Below, in pieces: positions 21,433 to 32,378 of a DNA stretch of 64,000 nt. The stretch is from Phlebiopsis flavidoalba (Eukaryota; Basidiomycota; Agaricomycetes; Polyporales; Phanerochaetaceae), in the NCBI GenBank assembly GCA_035772785.1, contig JAOCPU010000015.1, forward strand, positions 372,001 to 436,000. Direction: 5' to 3'. A program made the position numbers and the translations under genes. Under the pieces are notes generated by a model. It had not been told where the DNA came from. It saw only the letters and a program-made list of their open reading frames with translations, and ran no database searches. How positions within the stretch are numbered: the first letter of the stretch is position 1; every line of letters begins with the position of its first letter.

Positions 21433-23443
21433 GTGCATCGGAACCAACTACGAGGAGATATATTTCTCCTCGTAGTTCTGCTCGGTCAGACTATCGTTGT
21501 CGCAAGGTGCTACCTGTCCGGTCACGCGGTCGTAGAGTCTGTTTACCTACGTCACCGGTGCTACAGCCCTTTACTGCACTGTCGTCGCTCTTCTGACTGC
21601 AGCGTATCGAGCGTCGCCGTTCCACCCATTGACGTCGGTATCGCATCCTGGACCAGTGCTAAACAAACTATCGAGTATCCCGATCGCAATAGCGGCAGCA
21701 TCTGGTCGGAGACATGTATATGTTGCCGAACTGCACAAGAAATATGGAACATTTGTGCGCGTGGGTATGTGCCACTATGTGCTTTCTGTTCTTGTCAAAT
21801 TTCACACAAATTATTTCCATAGCTCCCAACAAGCTCTCAATCAACTCGACGGATGCAATTCACCCCATTTACGCCACGTCTCAGGCCTTTGACAAGAGCG
21901 AAAACTATAGACCGGGTCGCACACATGACGGCTCTCTGTTCTTTATCAGAGATAGAGTCGAACACGGCCATCGGCGTAGAATATGGTCACGCGGCGTTTC
22001 AACTCCAGCAGCGTAAGTTTCTCAATTCTATGATACGCAGATCGAGACTCATCCCTAAGACAGAATCAAGGAGGGAGATGAGATACTCAACGAACGCACC
22101 CGGCAGCTTGTTGAATGTATTGCACGCCGGGCTGACGACTCGGGCGCTGTCAACATAGGACATTGTATAGACCATTGGTCGTTCGACATGATGGTAGGTC
22201 ATTAACATGTACTTGTTGATCTAGATGCTCATCACGTTGTTTTTCAGGGTGACCTCACGTTTGGTGGTAGCAATCGGATTGTAAGCTCGTAGGCTGCATT
22301 CTGGCTGTACTGTTCTCATATGTGATCATGCAGGAGTTCATGCAAGACGGCGATCCCACACACGCTATCAACAGCAGTCAGAAGTCAATAATTATGTTTG
22401 AGGTGTGAGTGTTGAGGACGTACACTGGGGCGTGATATTGATTCAATTTTAGTTTAGGGGAGATACCGTCCATATTCGACATCATGTCATTGCTCCTCTG
22501 TGATTGACGAATTTCGAGCCCTTGAAAAACTAGCAGATAGGCTGCTGAAGATACGCAAACAGAATTCTCCAAGAACGGGTCTGATATATGCTCGCTGTTT
22601 GTGAGTGCATGCGTTTCCCCCCTTACGTTAAGTCTGACACCTTTGGTAGCTGGCTCAAGGAGACGATCATCCGTATCCTCCTTTAGACGAGAAGGACCTC
22701 CAAGCCGACACGGTCTTTGCGATAGCAGCTGGCAAGTGGATTCCTTCGGCACGAAGTTCTCGTTAACATCCTCTCAGGCTCAGACACTATCGCTGCAATG
22801 CTCACACCATTATCCTCTTCTATCTCCTCGACAACCCCAACATCTACCACACCCTCTCTACCGAGCTCGACACCCACTTCCCTACCGGCGACCTCCCCCC
22901 CTCTGCACAAGGCCAGCTCTCCGACCTACCTTACCTCACCGCCGTTATCAACGAAGGCCTGCGCCTCGGCGCGCCCTTCCCCGGCTTCCCGCGCGTCGTG
23001 CCACCAAGCGGCGCAATGCTCGCGGGGCGCTTCGTGCCCGGCCACGGCACCATCGTCGCCGTTCCGACGTACGCGCAGCATATGAGCCCAGAGAACTTTG
23101 CGCCGCGCCCCGAGGCGTTTGAGCCGGAGCGCTGGCTGCCCGGCGGACTGGGCCCCGGATCGGTGACGAGGAAGGAGGCGTTGATGTCGTACCAGTTTGG
23201 TGAGTGGATTTTAATGGTGAGGGGTGAGAGGAAGGCTCATGGTGTGTAGGGCCGTTTGGGTGTCTCGGCAAGCCGCTTGCGCTGCGGCAGCTTGCTGTTG
23301 TTATTTCTACGCTGCTTCTTGCGTATAATCTCACGTTCGCGCCCGGCTTCAGCTCGCAGGCGTTCTTTGACGGGTGGACGAATTATCGGACGAACGTCTT
23401 GAAATATCCCTTGACGGTGAAGGCCAAGCCGCGAAAGCATTAA
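21433..23443 (+). CDS. Cytochrome P450 monooxygenase, multi-exon
   Basis: The N-terminus from 21,433 has a hydrophobic anchor (GDIFLLVVLLGQTIVVARCY) expected to hold the enzyme in the ER. Then come a proline-rich hinge (SPFHPLTSV, PGPVLNKLSSIP, about 21,610-21,680), LHKKYGTFVRV and an intron, APNKLSINSTDAIHPIYA (21,822-21,880), then GDLTFGG and EFMQDGDPTHAI. The I-helix oxygen-activation motif is AAGSDTIAA (about 22,780). The K-helix ExxR is EGLRL (about 22,960) and the PERW meander is at 23,125-23,136. The haem-ligand region GPFGCLGKPLALRQL spans an intron at about 23,201-23,249. Stop at 23,441-23,443. The stretch 22,800-23,200 is clean, whereas the N-terminal and middle exons contain indels. 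It resembles basidiomycete microsomal P450s, but I do not assign a CYP number. Divergent from UVDE with about 650 bp between starts. Confidence 0.92.
21446..21477. repeat. Perfect 13 bp inverted repeat (hairpin) in P450 5' coding region
   Basis: AACTACGAGGAGA at 21446-21458 is matched exactly by its reverse complement at 21465-21477 with a 6-base spacer TATATT. It falls in the proposed signal-anchor exon of the P450. The ORF through the hairpin reads LRGDIFLLVVLL. Confidence 0.75.
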
Positions 23444-24032
23444 TCTGAGTGCCCAGGACGGAATTGTACCTTGAGGCTAGTTGAGGAATGTAAGAGACCC
23501 TTGTCAGTAGCATCAGGTATACATTTGGCAGTATGTGTCTGTGCTGCTGTGTATGCGATGAGGTTCAGAAACCGCCGGTTATTAATGCATCATGAACGCT
23601 CAACTTTTGTCGTCGGCGTGATCAGGTCGTGGTATCTTTGGCCACCCTGATAGCAACTGTGACACGAAGCGAGGAACGGAACGTACCGCTGGAGAGGTCG
23701 CCGCGGTTGCGCTTTGGCACACGATGAGTTTGATGATGAATGGAAATATATTGGCCACTAGCCATCTTCTCTACAATGACGAGGGATTCTCATCCGAAGA
23801 GTGGACTAGCGACTACAGATTAGGAGAAGTACGAGACAGTGTGGAAGGCCGTTGAGGCGGGGATGCGATGAGAGAGTACAGATGCGAGGCAGTTATACAA
23901 CATTGTGAAGCCTAATTTGAGAGAAGAGAAGACCATTTAATTATAAAAGAATCGAGTGTTTGGAGTGATTACGACGCCAATCGGTACTATGGCACCAAGC
24001 TGCGAGAACCAAACCCCGTCGCGAGAACGCAT
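23444..24032. other. 3' flank of P450, no gene recognised
   Basis: Convergent spacer between the P450 (plus) and the small cysteine-rich gene (minus). I see no conserved protein segment. Confidence 0.5.
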
Positions 24033-24306
24033 TCAGTGGTAGCTAGAGAAGTCAGCTTAACCATCGCGAGCAACGCATGCAAGAAAGACTCACTGGCGCT
24101 GTCCCCACTTGGGGCACCTAGCCTGGCCAGCAGCGGTACACTGCTGAGAAATCTTGGCCACCTTTACATCTGGCTTGTGGGGCTCGGTGCACGCGGCGCG
24201 TGGGTTAGCCTTCACAGCGTCGCAGGGCTCGCGAGTTTTCGTTGCCTGCGTCGGGAACCTCGAGACCGCAGTCGTACACGATGACGGTGTAAGTCCACTT
24301 GCACAT
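24033..24306 (-). CDS. Small cysteine-rich protein, two exons
   Basis: The ATG (complement of 24304-24306) starts MCKWTYTVIVYDCGLEV. One frame change near 24,200 (likely a missing base) leads into REPCDAVKANPRAACTEPHK and AKISQQCTAAGQARCPKWG. A 51 bp GT-AG intron (24,043-24,093) then joins to a last exon giving ...HYH and stop at 24,033-24,035. The product is about 74 residues with six to seven cysteines and no signal peptide. Short filamentous-fungal proteins beginning MCxW/MCxx with paired cysteines and a WxxC-like end are common but uncharacterised; a zinc-binding role is an inference. A TATTTAAATA box lies about 125 bp upstream and a 13 bp direct repeat lies in the presumed 5' UTR. Confidence 0.7.
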
Positions 24307-24336
24307 GTTGGGTGTGGGTAAGTGTAGTTGAGGAGT

Positions 24337-24381
24337 GACCTGAGCGACTAGAGTGAGGCGAGGTGAACGACCTGAGCGACT
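24337..24381. repeat. Pair of 13 bp direct repeats in 5' UTR of the cysteine-rich gene
   Basis: GACCTGAGCGACT occurs exactly at 24337-24349 and 24369-24381, between the start codon at 24,306 and the TATA-like box at 24,427-24,438. Confidence 0.7.
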
Positions 24382-24426
24382 GGGTGAGATGAGGGTGGGT
24401 GGGGGAAGAAAGGCAGGACAGAGGCG

Positions 24427-24438
24427 CTATTTAAATAG
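24427..24438 (-). promoter_or_regulatory. TATA-like box of the cysteine-rich gene
   Basis: The self-complementary CTATTTAAATAG is about 120 bp upstream of the start codon at 24,306. The intervening sequence is CT-rich on the coding strand, as expected for a fungal core promoter and leader. Confidence 0.55.
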
Positions 24439-24439
24439 T

Positions 24440-26509
24440 TGGACCGGTGGCCAATGTGTGAAGCCTCGAGGGTCGTCGACGAATCAAGTGTGCGTGAACT
24501 ATCCCAAAGAGGCAGGAGGGTACGGGAGGCCTGGAACGGCTCTCCTTTAATAACAGAGCGACCCTTAGGGTGCGCCCTACACCTCGATAAAAATCCTTTG
24601 TCCGAGTTCATTTTGCGCCGGATGCAGGCATGATTGCCGCGGTCCGGGTTTTCATTGATGTCCGACGTGGGCTGGACTGTGCATCCTAGTTATTGCAGCC
24701 AGATCGGGGTATAAGGACCGTGATAAGCCACCTGCCTCGAGGCAAAGTGGTCGAGCTGCGCGGTTTCAAATGCGTAGCCTAGAGTCTAGATGCACGATGA
24801 ATCCCGAGCCCCAAATGCCGGAGCCGAATGGGTAAGTGCCGTGGGACAAGGCGGGAGCATTGTGTGTCGCAGCGTTACCGGGGCGGAATGAACCATGAGC
24901 TTCTTTCTATCCACATTATGTCCTGCGATGATTGTGCTTCCGAAACCTAGTGAGCTAAATATTCAACCTCACAGCGGCTATCACGCAGGTAAGAAGGTAT
25001 ACTCACCGCATAGTCTGTGTAGTAGAGCGTTAAAGCTCGCGTCGTTTACCCACAACAAGGAGTGTGATTCTCAAGGCCATAGCACTATCCCTGCTGTACT
25101 CAAACGGCGGCATGCCGAGGGCGCGCTCGAGTTGCTCACTCGCGAACTAGCGGCTGTGTCGAGCCCGAATCTAATGAAACTAACGGTAGGATCAATATGA
25201 GCGCTTTGAGTGTGGATCACCAACGGAGACACTGCGCTTCCACTCGTGCAACCCGCCTCTATTGAAGTCCACTGATCTGTGTAGAATAGCGCACGGATAG
25301 ACCCCTGAGAGCTCCTAGGAGACGATCTAAAGCCTTCGTTAGAGTCGTTTCGGGGCAAAGCAGACAGATGCAGCAAAAAACCTTTCAATTGAAGCCTGAG
25401 TGAAGAGGCCATAAAACAGCCAACGGGATCCGGAGTCAAAGCGAGTGAAGAATGCCACGTGGCAAAACCTGCTAATTCTTTGATTTTTCGCTTCGTGCCA
25501 CGAAGGCGCCGCCTACCCTCTTGGACCATTTGTCAGCAGTTCCCACGGTCGAGCAAAGCCTCGGTTTTTGCCGTGGTCTCTTTTGACTAGCTACTGCACG
25601 GTAGGGACGAGCCGTCTGGTCGCTACTTACGACAGTCCCCTCTAGCGTGAAATAGAACATCGAGGCGACCCGTTACCAAGCCATTCATCGATGACAGGGA
25701 ACTAGCTACCGGCTAAAGCCTAAGGATCTCAATCATCGTGGACGACACCCCGCCAGTGCTCCATGTCGGTTCGAAATTGCTTCGGTCTCTGATACGCGTG
25801 GACTGTGCTTATAGGTGATCCCAGGGTCATTGACACTAGCACTAAACAGCTCACTCGCTATGTGATCTTATAACAGTGCGATGGGTTTTGCTTGCTTTCG
25901 GTCCACAAGTCGTGGATACCCAACATCGCCAGAGGTCGTTGCTTGGCAGACATACGCTGCGTACTTAGGCCTCACTCCTCTCAAGCAGATCGCAAGCTGG
26001 TGGCGGCGGTAATAGTTTACAATTGTGAATCTGAGAAAGTAGTTCGGATATGCAAGCAGTCTTGTTACAGCCTAGTTTTCGGTAGTAATGATTCAATTTC
26101 ATTGCATGAATAAGCGAGAGTACCAAGTAGCCAGACCATTGCCGATATCGCCTTCCCGTCTATTAGTTATTACAACAAGTTCAAAGCTAAGAAATGTCTT
26201 CAGGTCGTGCTGTGTGGAGCCCTTGAGCAAAAAAGACACAATGCCACCGGCTCTCAGTGGGATCTGAAAGCCGATAGGTGGCCGAGACGAATTGGAAATA
26301 CCCAGTGTATGACAGAGAATTAAAGACACAGTGAACAATGTTGAGAAAAGGATTATCATTATAATTGAACAACACGGCGAACTACAAATTGAGGCCCAAA
26401 GAGAGGAAAGGTTTGAGTTTTTGCTGAGTCACTATTGAGCGACCGTCTTCTGTGAAGCTTCTGCTACATTGCGTTAGCGGTCTAAAGTATCATCGAACAT
26501 GTGGCGCAC
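24440..26509. other. About 2 kb without a recognisable gene
   Basis: No conserved protein segment seen. The stretch contains one copy (25,454-25,538) of a short non-coding module shared with 27,900-27,969: GCCACGTGGCAAA, GCCACGAAG and CATTTGTCAGCA in the same order and orientation. Confidence 0.45.
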
Positions 26510-26773
26510 CTAGTGAAGAACACCCCCTGCCTGGTGCACTTCCCGCCGGACTGCACATTCCAGGAACCTTGACACGCTTGGTGATAGGAGGAAGAAGGCC
26601 AGAGCATATCTCTTGAGGGGCTGAGGACCTTGTGGGTTTTTTTCCCAGGCATGGATGGCCGTCAGACTCTTGACCATAGCGTCGCAGACCGTGCGAGATT
26701 GGTTGTTGGCATCGGGTACTGGTACTTCCTTTGCCGCATTCGAGAAACCAAGAGAGTCTGCTGCCACTGACAC
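26510..26773 (-). CDS. Small unknown protein with a clear core promoter
   Basis: An 87-codon frame from ATG (complement of 26771-26773) to TAG (26510-26512): MSVAADSLGFSNAAKEVPVP, an IHAWEKNPQGPQPLKRYALA segment and an amphipathic FFLLSPSVSRFLECAVRREV near the end. The ATG is preceded by a CT-rich leader and by TATATAAA about 100 bp upstream, the layout expected of a real fungal gene. The sequence matches no family I know. The helical, Arg-bearing C-terminal half could be an interaction segment. A downstream exon is possible because GGTGCGCC immediately follows the stop. Confidence 0.6.
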   Translation of the reverse strand: MSVAADSLGFSNAAKEVPVPDANNQSRTVCDAMVKSLTAIHAWEKNPQGPQPLKRYALAFFLLSPSVSRFLECAVRREVHQAGGVLH

Positions 26774-26874
26774 ATTGTAGCTGAGATAGTGATGAACTAG
26801 GATGACGTGAGTAAGTGGAGCGATGGTAGGGATGTAGTGGAGGATTGGTAGAGGAAGAGGCGCTGAGCAAGGGG

Positions 26875-26882
26875 TTTATATA
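26875..26882 (-). promoter_or_regulatory. TATA box of the small gene at 26.5-26.8 kb
   Basis: On the minus strand the sequence reads TATATAAAC about 100 bp upstream of the start codon, followed by a CT-rich leader. This is the cleanest core promoter in the window. Confidence 0.7.
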
Positions 26883-26899
26883 GTCCTGAGCGGAATAAT

Positions 26900-28328
26900 T
26901 GGCCACCTCGAACATCGAACCCAAATAGGCAACTGAAGGTTCTAGATCAACGTCTGTTAATTCCGGAGGGATTCATCAATATGCCCGAGGACAAAGAGAG
27001 CCGGCGCTACTCGGCGTACAGTCTTGAACGCGGTCATCTCAGTGATTGACGAGAGTTGTTATCAGATGTGGTGTCGCTTCTACACCCTGTTCAGGGTATT
27101 CAGTGGACCTTCTCCCCGGAGTCAACTGGCTCAGTTATTCAGCGTATGCAACAACCCTTCTCAACGAAATTTTGGATAAGTTCAAGGCGAAGAATACTCG
27201 CTGCCGGGTTGCAATAGTCAGGCGACATGGTAGCTTCCGGAGACAAAGTCTCGGCTATATAATAGAGGCAAATCTAGCGGTGCAATTCAGTATGAGATTC
27301 ATAGGAGTATGCTCTTGAGTGTAGAGACATACAGCTTGAGCTCGCGCTAACCGGGACCATGTTCTAGTCGACAAAGGTGGCACGGCCCGCGGCGGTAGAT
27401 GTGAAGACAGTAAACTGCGTCTGATCCGAACGGACGTTGCGTCGTTTCTGCGTGTCATACGCCTAATAGATGGATTTGCAAAAGATTTAGGACCAAAGCT
27501 TACTATGGGTAGTTTCGGCACCCCCTAGCTTCTGGACCCTGGTCAAGGTGCACTACGTCGTTTCTTTCGACATATCCACCGCGGATCATGCGTATTCGCC
27601 CTACTATTCTTGTGTATATCAACCCGTTATAGACTCACTTAGCAGTGTGATGGCAAAGTATGGATCATACGCTAGGCGTAGCTTTCAAAGCCTCCCACAC
27701 ATCTAAGAAAAGAAGTTAGGAAGCCTAGAGAACGCCTGAAAAGTTCCGAGCAAGCGGATATTCAGTATTATTGATAATGCTGAATATGTTTAAAAAAAAC
27801 TGGAGGGCACATATGAGTTCTTCGTCAGAGGATGCTCTGAAAAACTATGCCTTGGAATCATCGCTGCCACGAAGCAACCGCAATGCGGTCAGGAGAAACG
27901 CCACGTGGCAAACTTTCACAGGCTGCCACGAAGCCTCCGCTTGCCCGTTTGATGCCACATTTGTCAGCACGTTTCACGTGCTTCAGCCAAGCGTTGCGGC
28001 TCAGACGCGCTTTAGTAATTTTCGACCTGACTCTCCCTCCCAGCTTGACAATGGCTGCTCGAACGGCCTAGCACGACTACTCTCGCATCGATAGGTCTCA
28101 AACTCACCAATATGTGTGCCCTGTACTATGCCCGCGGCTTGTTATAAAAATCTCTTCCCAAAGCCTGCGTTCATCGGAGCTAGACTCAGGCTTCCAGAGA
28201 CCAGCACACGTCGGTCATGAGAGCATTTTCTTCTGCAGATGATCATACGGTAAGTGTTCAAGATTATATATATGCACGTGTTCAAGTGTCTATGAAGCTT
28301 TTTCTAGGTGTGAACCAGAGACTAAGTA
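26900..28328. other. Intergenic stretch, no gene recognised
   Basis: No conserved protein segment seen. It contains the second copy (27,900-27,969) of the GCCACGTGGC module noted at 25.45 kb and lies just past the 3' end of the SDR gene. Confidence 0.45.
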
Positions 28329-29578
28329 TTACTGACTGTTCGGAAAGTCGGTGCTCCACATGACTTCCTTCCACTCGTCAATCTGCTTGAGCTTATCTTC
28401 CGAGACGCTCTTGATGGTTCCCCAGGGTATCACTACCTAGCCCGAGTACAAGAGGTGTTGTCTTGCCAGTCGCAACGCCCTCGCCTCTGATAATATCAAG
28501 GATAACCTCCACACCCTTCTTTGGGTCTCCGGGCTGTTTGCCATTCACCGCTGCGTCAATATGAGGGTAAGCACTTTTCTTTGTCTGCAAGGTAGTACGA
28601 CTTACCCGCAAGCCTGTTTATGTATCTGTCGTAGATAGGCTTGTAGTCCGTGATACGCTCCTTCTCAAGACTTCGATGGTCGTCAGCGAGGAAGTTTGTC
28701 CGGAAGTACCCAAGGTCTATGCAAAGGCTGCGTAGCCCCAAAGGCTCAATTTCCTTATGCATTGCCTCCGATAAACCTGAGAGATTCAGGGTCAGCGAAT
28801 CAATGCATGGAGGGCGATCATTTGGCTCACAGCGCACGGCAAACTTAGTGGAGCTGTACAGCGCGGCAAGCCTGGGGTGGACTTCCTCTGGAAATGAGTG
28901 AGTTTTTTAGTGAATTTTGTCTAGAAAATGTCATATCCCTTACTCCCAGCCTACGACGGACCCTATCCATACAATGGTACCAGACTTTCTCTCCCGCATG
29001 TAAGGCAGGAACGCCCGGCTTACATTCAACGGAGCGAACACATTGGTGCTGATTGGGCTATCAGCTCTACCGCGGGCGTGAAAATCATTGCGTGGAACAG
29101 ACCTGTATTGTCTGAGTGTTTCTTCCGGCCTGGAAGGTATTGGTGAGTAATCTGCAGGGGCATTAGACATCTTTGACTGACGTTAACTCTTCAAGAGTCC
29201 CAGACTCAATGTATCCTGAGGATTGTCAGGTCAATCGACGACCCAATTATCTTTGGATGCGGCGTCATCTCACCGGCGTTGTTGACAACGACGTCGACCC
29301 GTCCGTAAACTCCAACCGCTTTCTTCGCGGTGGCGTGAAGCTCATCGAGAGGCGCGTTTACGTCAAGTTCCATGATATCTGCACCCTGCTTCTCAAGGTC
29401 CGCAAGCTTTGAGAATGATCTCCCACGAGCTGTCGCGATGACCTTGTCACCGCGTCGAAGGGCGGCGAGAGTCAAAGTCTCGGCCAATGCCAGTGCTGCG
29501 GCAGGTTTTGAGTGTGGAGATGATTTCGTGAAGAGAGGACACTCACGATGTTCCAGTGATAAACCATACAAGCTGCAT
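28329..29578 (-). CDS. Short-chain dehydrogenase/reductase (SDR), copy 1
   Basis: NAD(P)-dependent oxidoreductase with a Rossmann fold; the substrate is unknown. The start MQLVWFITGTS (ATG complement of 29576-29578) is followed by an intron, then a TGIGRDLTLAALRRGDKVIA-like cofactor segment. Further segments are ADIMELDVNAPLDELHATAK and VYGRVDVVVNNAG (about 29,280-29,370; VDVVVNNAG is the SDR NNAG motif). After short introns come NTNVFAPLNVSRAFLPYMRE and SGTIVWIGSVVGWE (about 28,945-29,050), ALYSSTKFAVR with the catalytic YxxxK (about 28,835-28,865), EIEPLGLRSLCIDLGYFRTN (28,690-28,760), then AVNGKQPGDPKKGVEVILDI and a C-terminal VMWSTDFPNSQ, stop at 28,329-28,331. One or two indels are present near the first splice. 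A TATAAA sits about 85 bp upstream. A close paralogue lies at 54.0-55.2 kb. Confidence 0.9.
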
Positions 29579-29660
29579 GTCTAGTGAGTTTTCTTTACCT
29601 TTCCTCCTTTGGGGTGAACAGATAGAAACGTATACTGACGACTACGATTCCCTCTAGTCA

Positions 29661-29666
29661 TTTATA
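29661..29666 (-). promoter_or_regulatory. TATA box of SDR copy 1
   Basis: TATAAA on the minus strand, about 83 bp upstream of the start codon at 29,578. Confidence 0.55.
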
Positions 29667-30430
29667 CTTAGTCTCTTCGTCGTAAAAACCCATTCTTCGT
29701 TATTAGTCGTCTCGCGTACATCACTCAGCTCGTTAGGACCACGAATGCGATAGGACCTGTGATGTCCTTCAAAGCCGTGATTACCGTTTAGGCGCCAGAA
29801 GAGCGGTAAACTCTACGCGGGTTGGGTTTACGGGGATATCCTTATAGACGCGCTGATACTGGAAGCCGTATGAGACCGTTACTAAGCCATGGTTTGCTTA
29901 CCGTGTTATCCCGACGAACCGACGCAGAGGTGCTATGCATCATCGATCAAGTTTATGCATTGACTGAGAAGCCTCATCACCAATCAGTGAGTCAGCGGAT
30001 CGTTTACCCCTTTAGTTCGCACTCATAGTGTTTTCTACCTATCAGTCGGTGCACTGTCGGTTCACATATGGTGGATTTCCGAGCCTGAGGTACTGCAGGC
30101 GCACGCTGAGCTTTGTCGCGTCGGACGCCGAACACCCGAACCCCTGTCAAGAACTAACATACTCTTCGCTGAGTACGACAAGCTAGAAGTGTCAGCTACT
30201 TCTCGACGGTGACTCTCGGTCGTTCGGAGCTATGGCCAAAGAAACAGTCTTAGTCGTTGCCCTCTATTCCGACAGCGGGGATCTGTCATGAGGGTTCCCG
30301 TTACGAATCAATGCGTGGAGAAGATTCCTTTCGCGATAGCGCCACGAAGACTCTGGGCATTGTGAGAGGTCGGTTCACTTGGCGAATGAGCTTCCTATGT
30401 CTATATGTATGATCTCTTCAGTAGGTGCCC

Positions 30431-30439
30431 ATATATAAG
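30431..30439 (+). promoter_or_regulatory. TATA box of double-bond reductase 1
   Basis: ATATATAAG lies about 90 bp upstream of the start codon at 30,528, followed by a CT-rich leader. Confidence 0.6.
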
Positions 30440-30527
30440 GTCCCACAACTCGCTAGACTCCATCAACAAACAACACTCCCACTTCCTCCAGCTCATTCTT
30501 CCAGCACCCCATCCATCTGAAACCAAC

Positions 30528-31999
30528 ATGGTCAAGAACGGCACCGTCATCTACGTCGCTCACCCCGAGAAGAGCATCGACCCGGCTGTACACGTCAAAT
30601 ACGTCGAGAACAGCATCGATCTCGACACCGAGCCTCTGAATGGAGGCGTTCTGGTCAAGACACTGTATCTTAGCAGTGACCCGTACATCCGCTATCGCAT
30701 GCGCGATCCCAACACCGAGTCGTTTGTCGCTCCCATCGAACTGGGCAATCCGTGAGTGCAAGTCGCCTCCATCGACTCGTCGGTCGGCTGACCTATTCAT
30801 CCAGCGTCGACAACTTTGGCGTCGGCGTTGTAGTGCGCAGCGACGACCCGAAATTCCAGCCCGGCGACTACGTCACAGGTTATCTCGGTGTGTAGAGCGC
30901 TCTTGATCGCAGAATGGTTTTGCTGAATGCACCACAGAGTCTCTCCGAATATTCTGTGTACCCCGGCAAGATCCAACACGACTTCAAGGGTCCCCTCGAG
31001 AAGGTGGATAGACTACCTGGTGTTGTCCTCTGTCAGCATACACTGGGACACTGGGCATGCCAGGGCAAACCGGATACCAGGGAATCAAGGGTCATGCAGC
31101 GGAGGCTCTCAAGACCGTAAGTCTTACTCGCTCATGTCTGAATGCTTGTCCCTCTCATCATGTTTCAGGCCAAAGTCATGTTCATCTCTGGCGGAGCAGG
31201 TGCCGTCGGAACGTGAGCTCGCCCTATTAACCAACGTATCCGAGCCGCAACTCACCATCTTGACTTAGTTTTTGTCACAGAGTATGTCAAGGCCATCGCG
31301 CCGCACGTCAAGATCATTGCTTCCGCCGGTTCGTCTGAGAAAGTGGAAATTATGAAGAGCGCAGGCTGGACGTCGCCTTCAACTACAAGAAAGAGGATAC
31401 CTTTGCAGTCTTGCAGCAACATGGACCCATTGATATGTGAGTCCTACCGGTCATCACACTAACCATCAGGTTCTTACCATGCCGCAGCTACTGGGACAAT
31501 GTCGCAGGTCCTACTCTTGACGCTGCTCTCTGAACTTCAGCAATGATGGGACTATTATTGTATGTTAACGATATATCTGTTCTGCCCTGCATACTTACTC
31601 GTGTTCCAGGCATGTGGCGCGATTAGTCAATATAATCATGATGAGAGCAGCGTCGTCAAGTCTGAGTTTATTTGGAAGTTTTGTTTTTCAGACGCATATT
31701 ATGTCTATCTTTACTGACGACGCTCCCCTTTGTAGCACTTCGATGAAATCTGGAATCAAATTCTTATGCAAGCGCAGGTTGGAGATACATGGCTTTTTGA
31801 TTGCTCACGGCAAGAGTGGTCCTCGTCCTAGCACAGTGGACAAGGAAGAAGTTTGTTCCTCTCGTTTCCAACAGGGCACGATTGATTGGCATTCGTGAGC
31901 ATCGCTACGACGGACTCCGGGAGGCCGGAAAGGCTCTTGCGGATGTTCATCATGGTGGAAACCACAGGAAAGGCTGTCATTGTAGTTGCGCAGGAGTAG
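30528..31999 (+). CDS. NADP-dependent alkenal double-bond reductase (MDR superfamily), tandem copy 1
   Basis: Zinc-independent medium-chain reductase of the leukotriene B4 12-hydroxydehydrogenase / alkenal reductase type, predicted to reduce the alpha,beta double bond of enals or enones. Exon 1 (MVKNGTVIYVAHPEKSIDP, HVKYVENSIDLDTEPLNGG, YLSSDPYIRYRMRDPNTESF) is clean to 30,750. Further segments are VDNFGVGVVVRSDDPKFQPG, GDYVTGYLG, YSVYPGKIQHDFKGPLEKV, a GMPGQTGYQGIKGHA-like stretch, the cofactor loop MFISGGAGAVGT (31,170-31,215; AxxGxxG type), ASAGSSEKVEIMKSAG, FNYKKEDTF, HGPIDIYWDNVAGPTLDA, then EHRYDGLREAGKALADVHHG and a final VIVVAQE, stop at 31,997-31,999. Short introns separate the exons. 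Indels are present in the middle. A second copy follows in tandem on the same strand. Confidence 0.92.
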
Positions 32000-32378
32000 T
32001 AGGCCGATGTCAAGTTGAGTTCTGCTTGAACGGACTAGCATATGTCAGTCTTACGAGTATCCGCGACGCGGCTAATTGTTACCATCCCAAGTTTACTTTA
32101 ATCTTACACATATGAATTTAAAGCCTCGTGACCAGCATCTCTGCGGCTCAAGACATCCCAACACGTTGAGTAACGACTTGTGAGGTCCCGACAAGGTCCC
32201 GACACCCGTTCCGTATGACGTCACAATCATATGCGTAAAGTTAGAAAGCGTCTTGCCCATTTTGCGAATGCGATCAAATATTCCCGTCCAAAAGCAATTT
32301 CAGGTTCCCTTTCCCTCGGTCATCTCTTTCTCACCGACTCTCATCTACCCCTCAGTCCTCCAGCCTTTATCGCACAGC

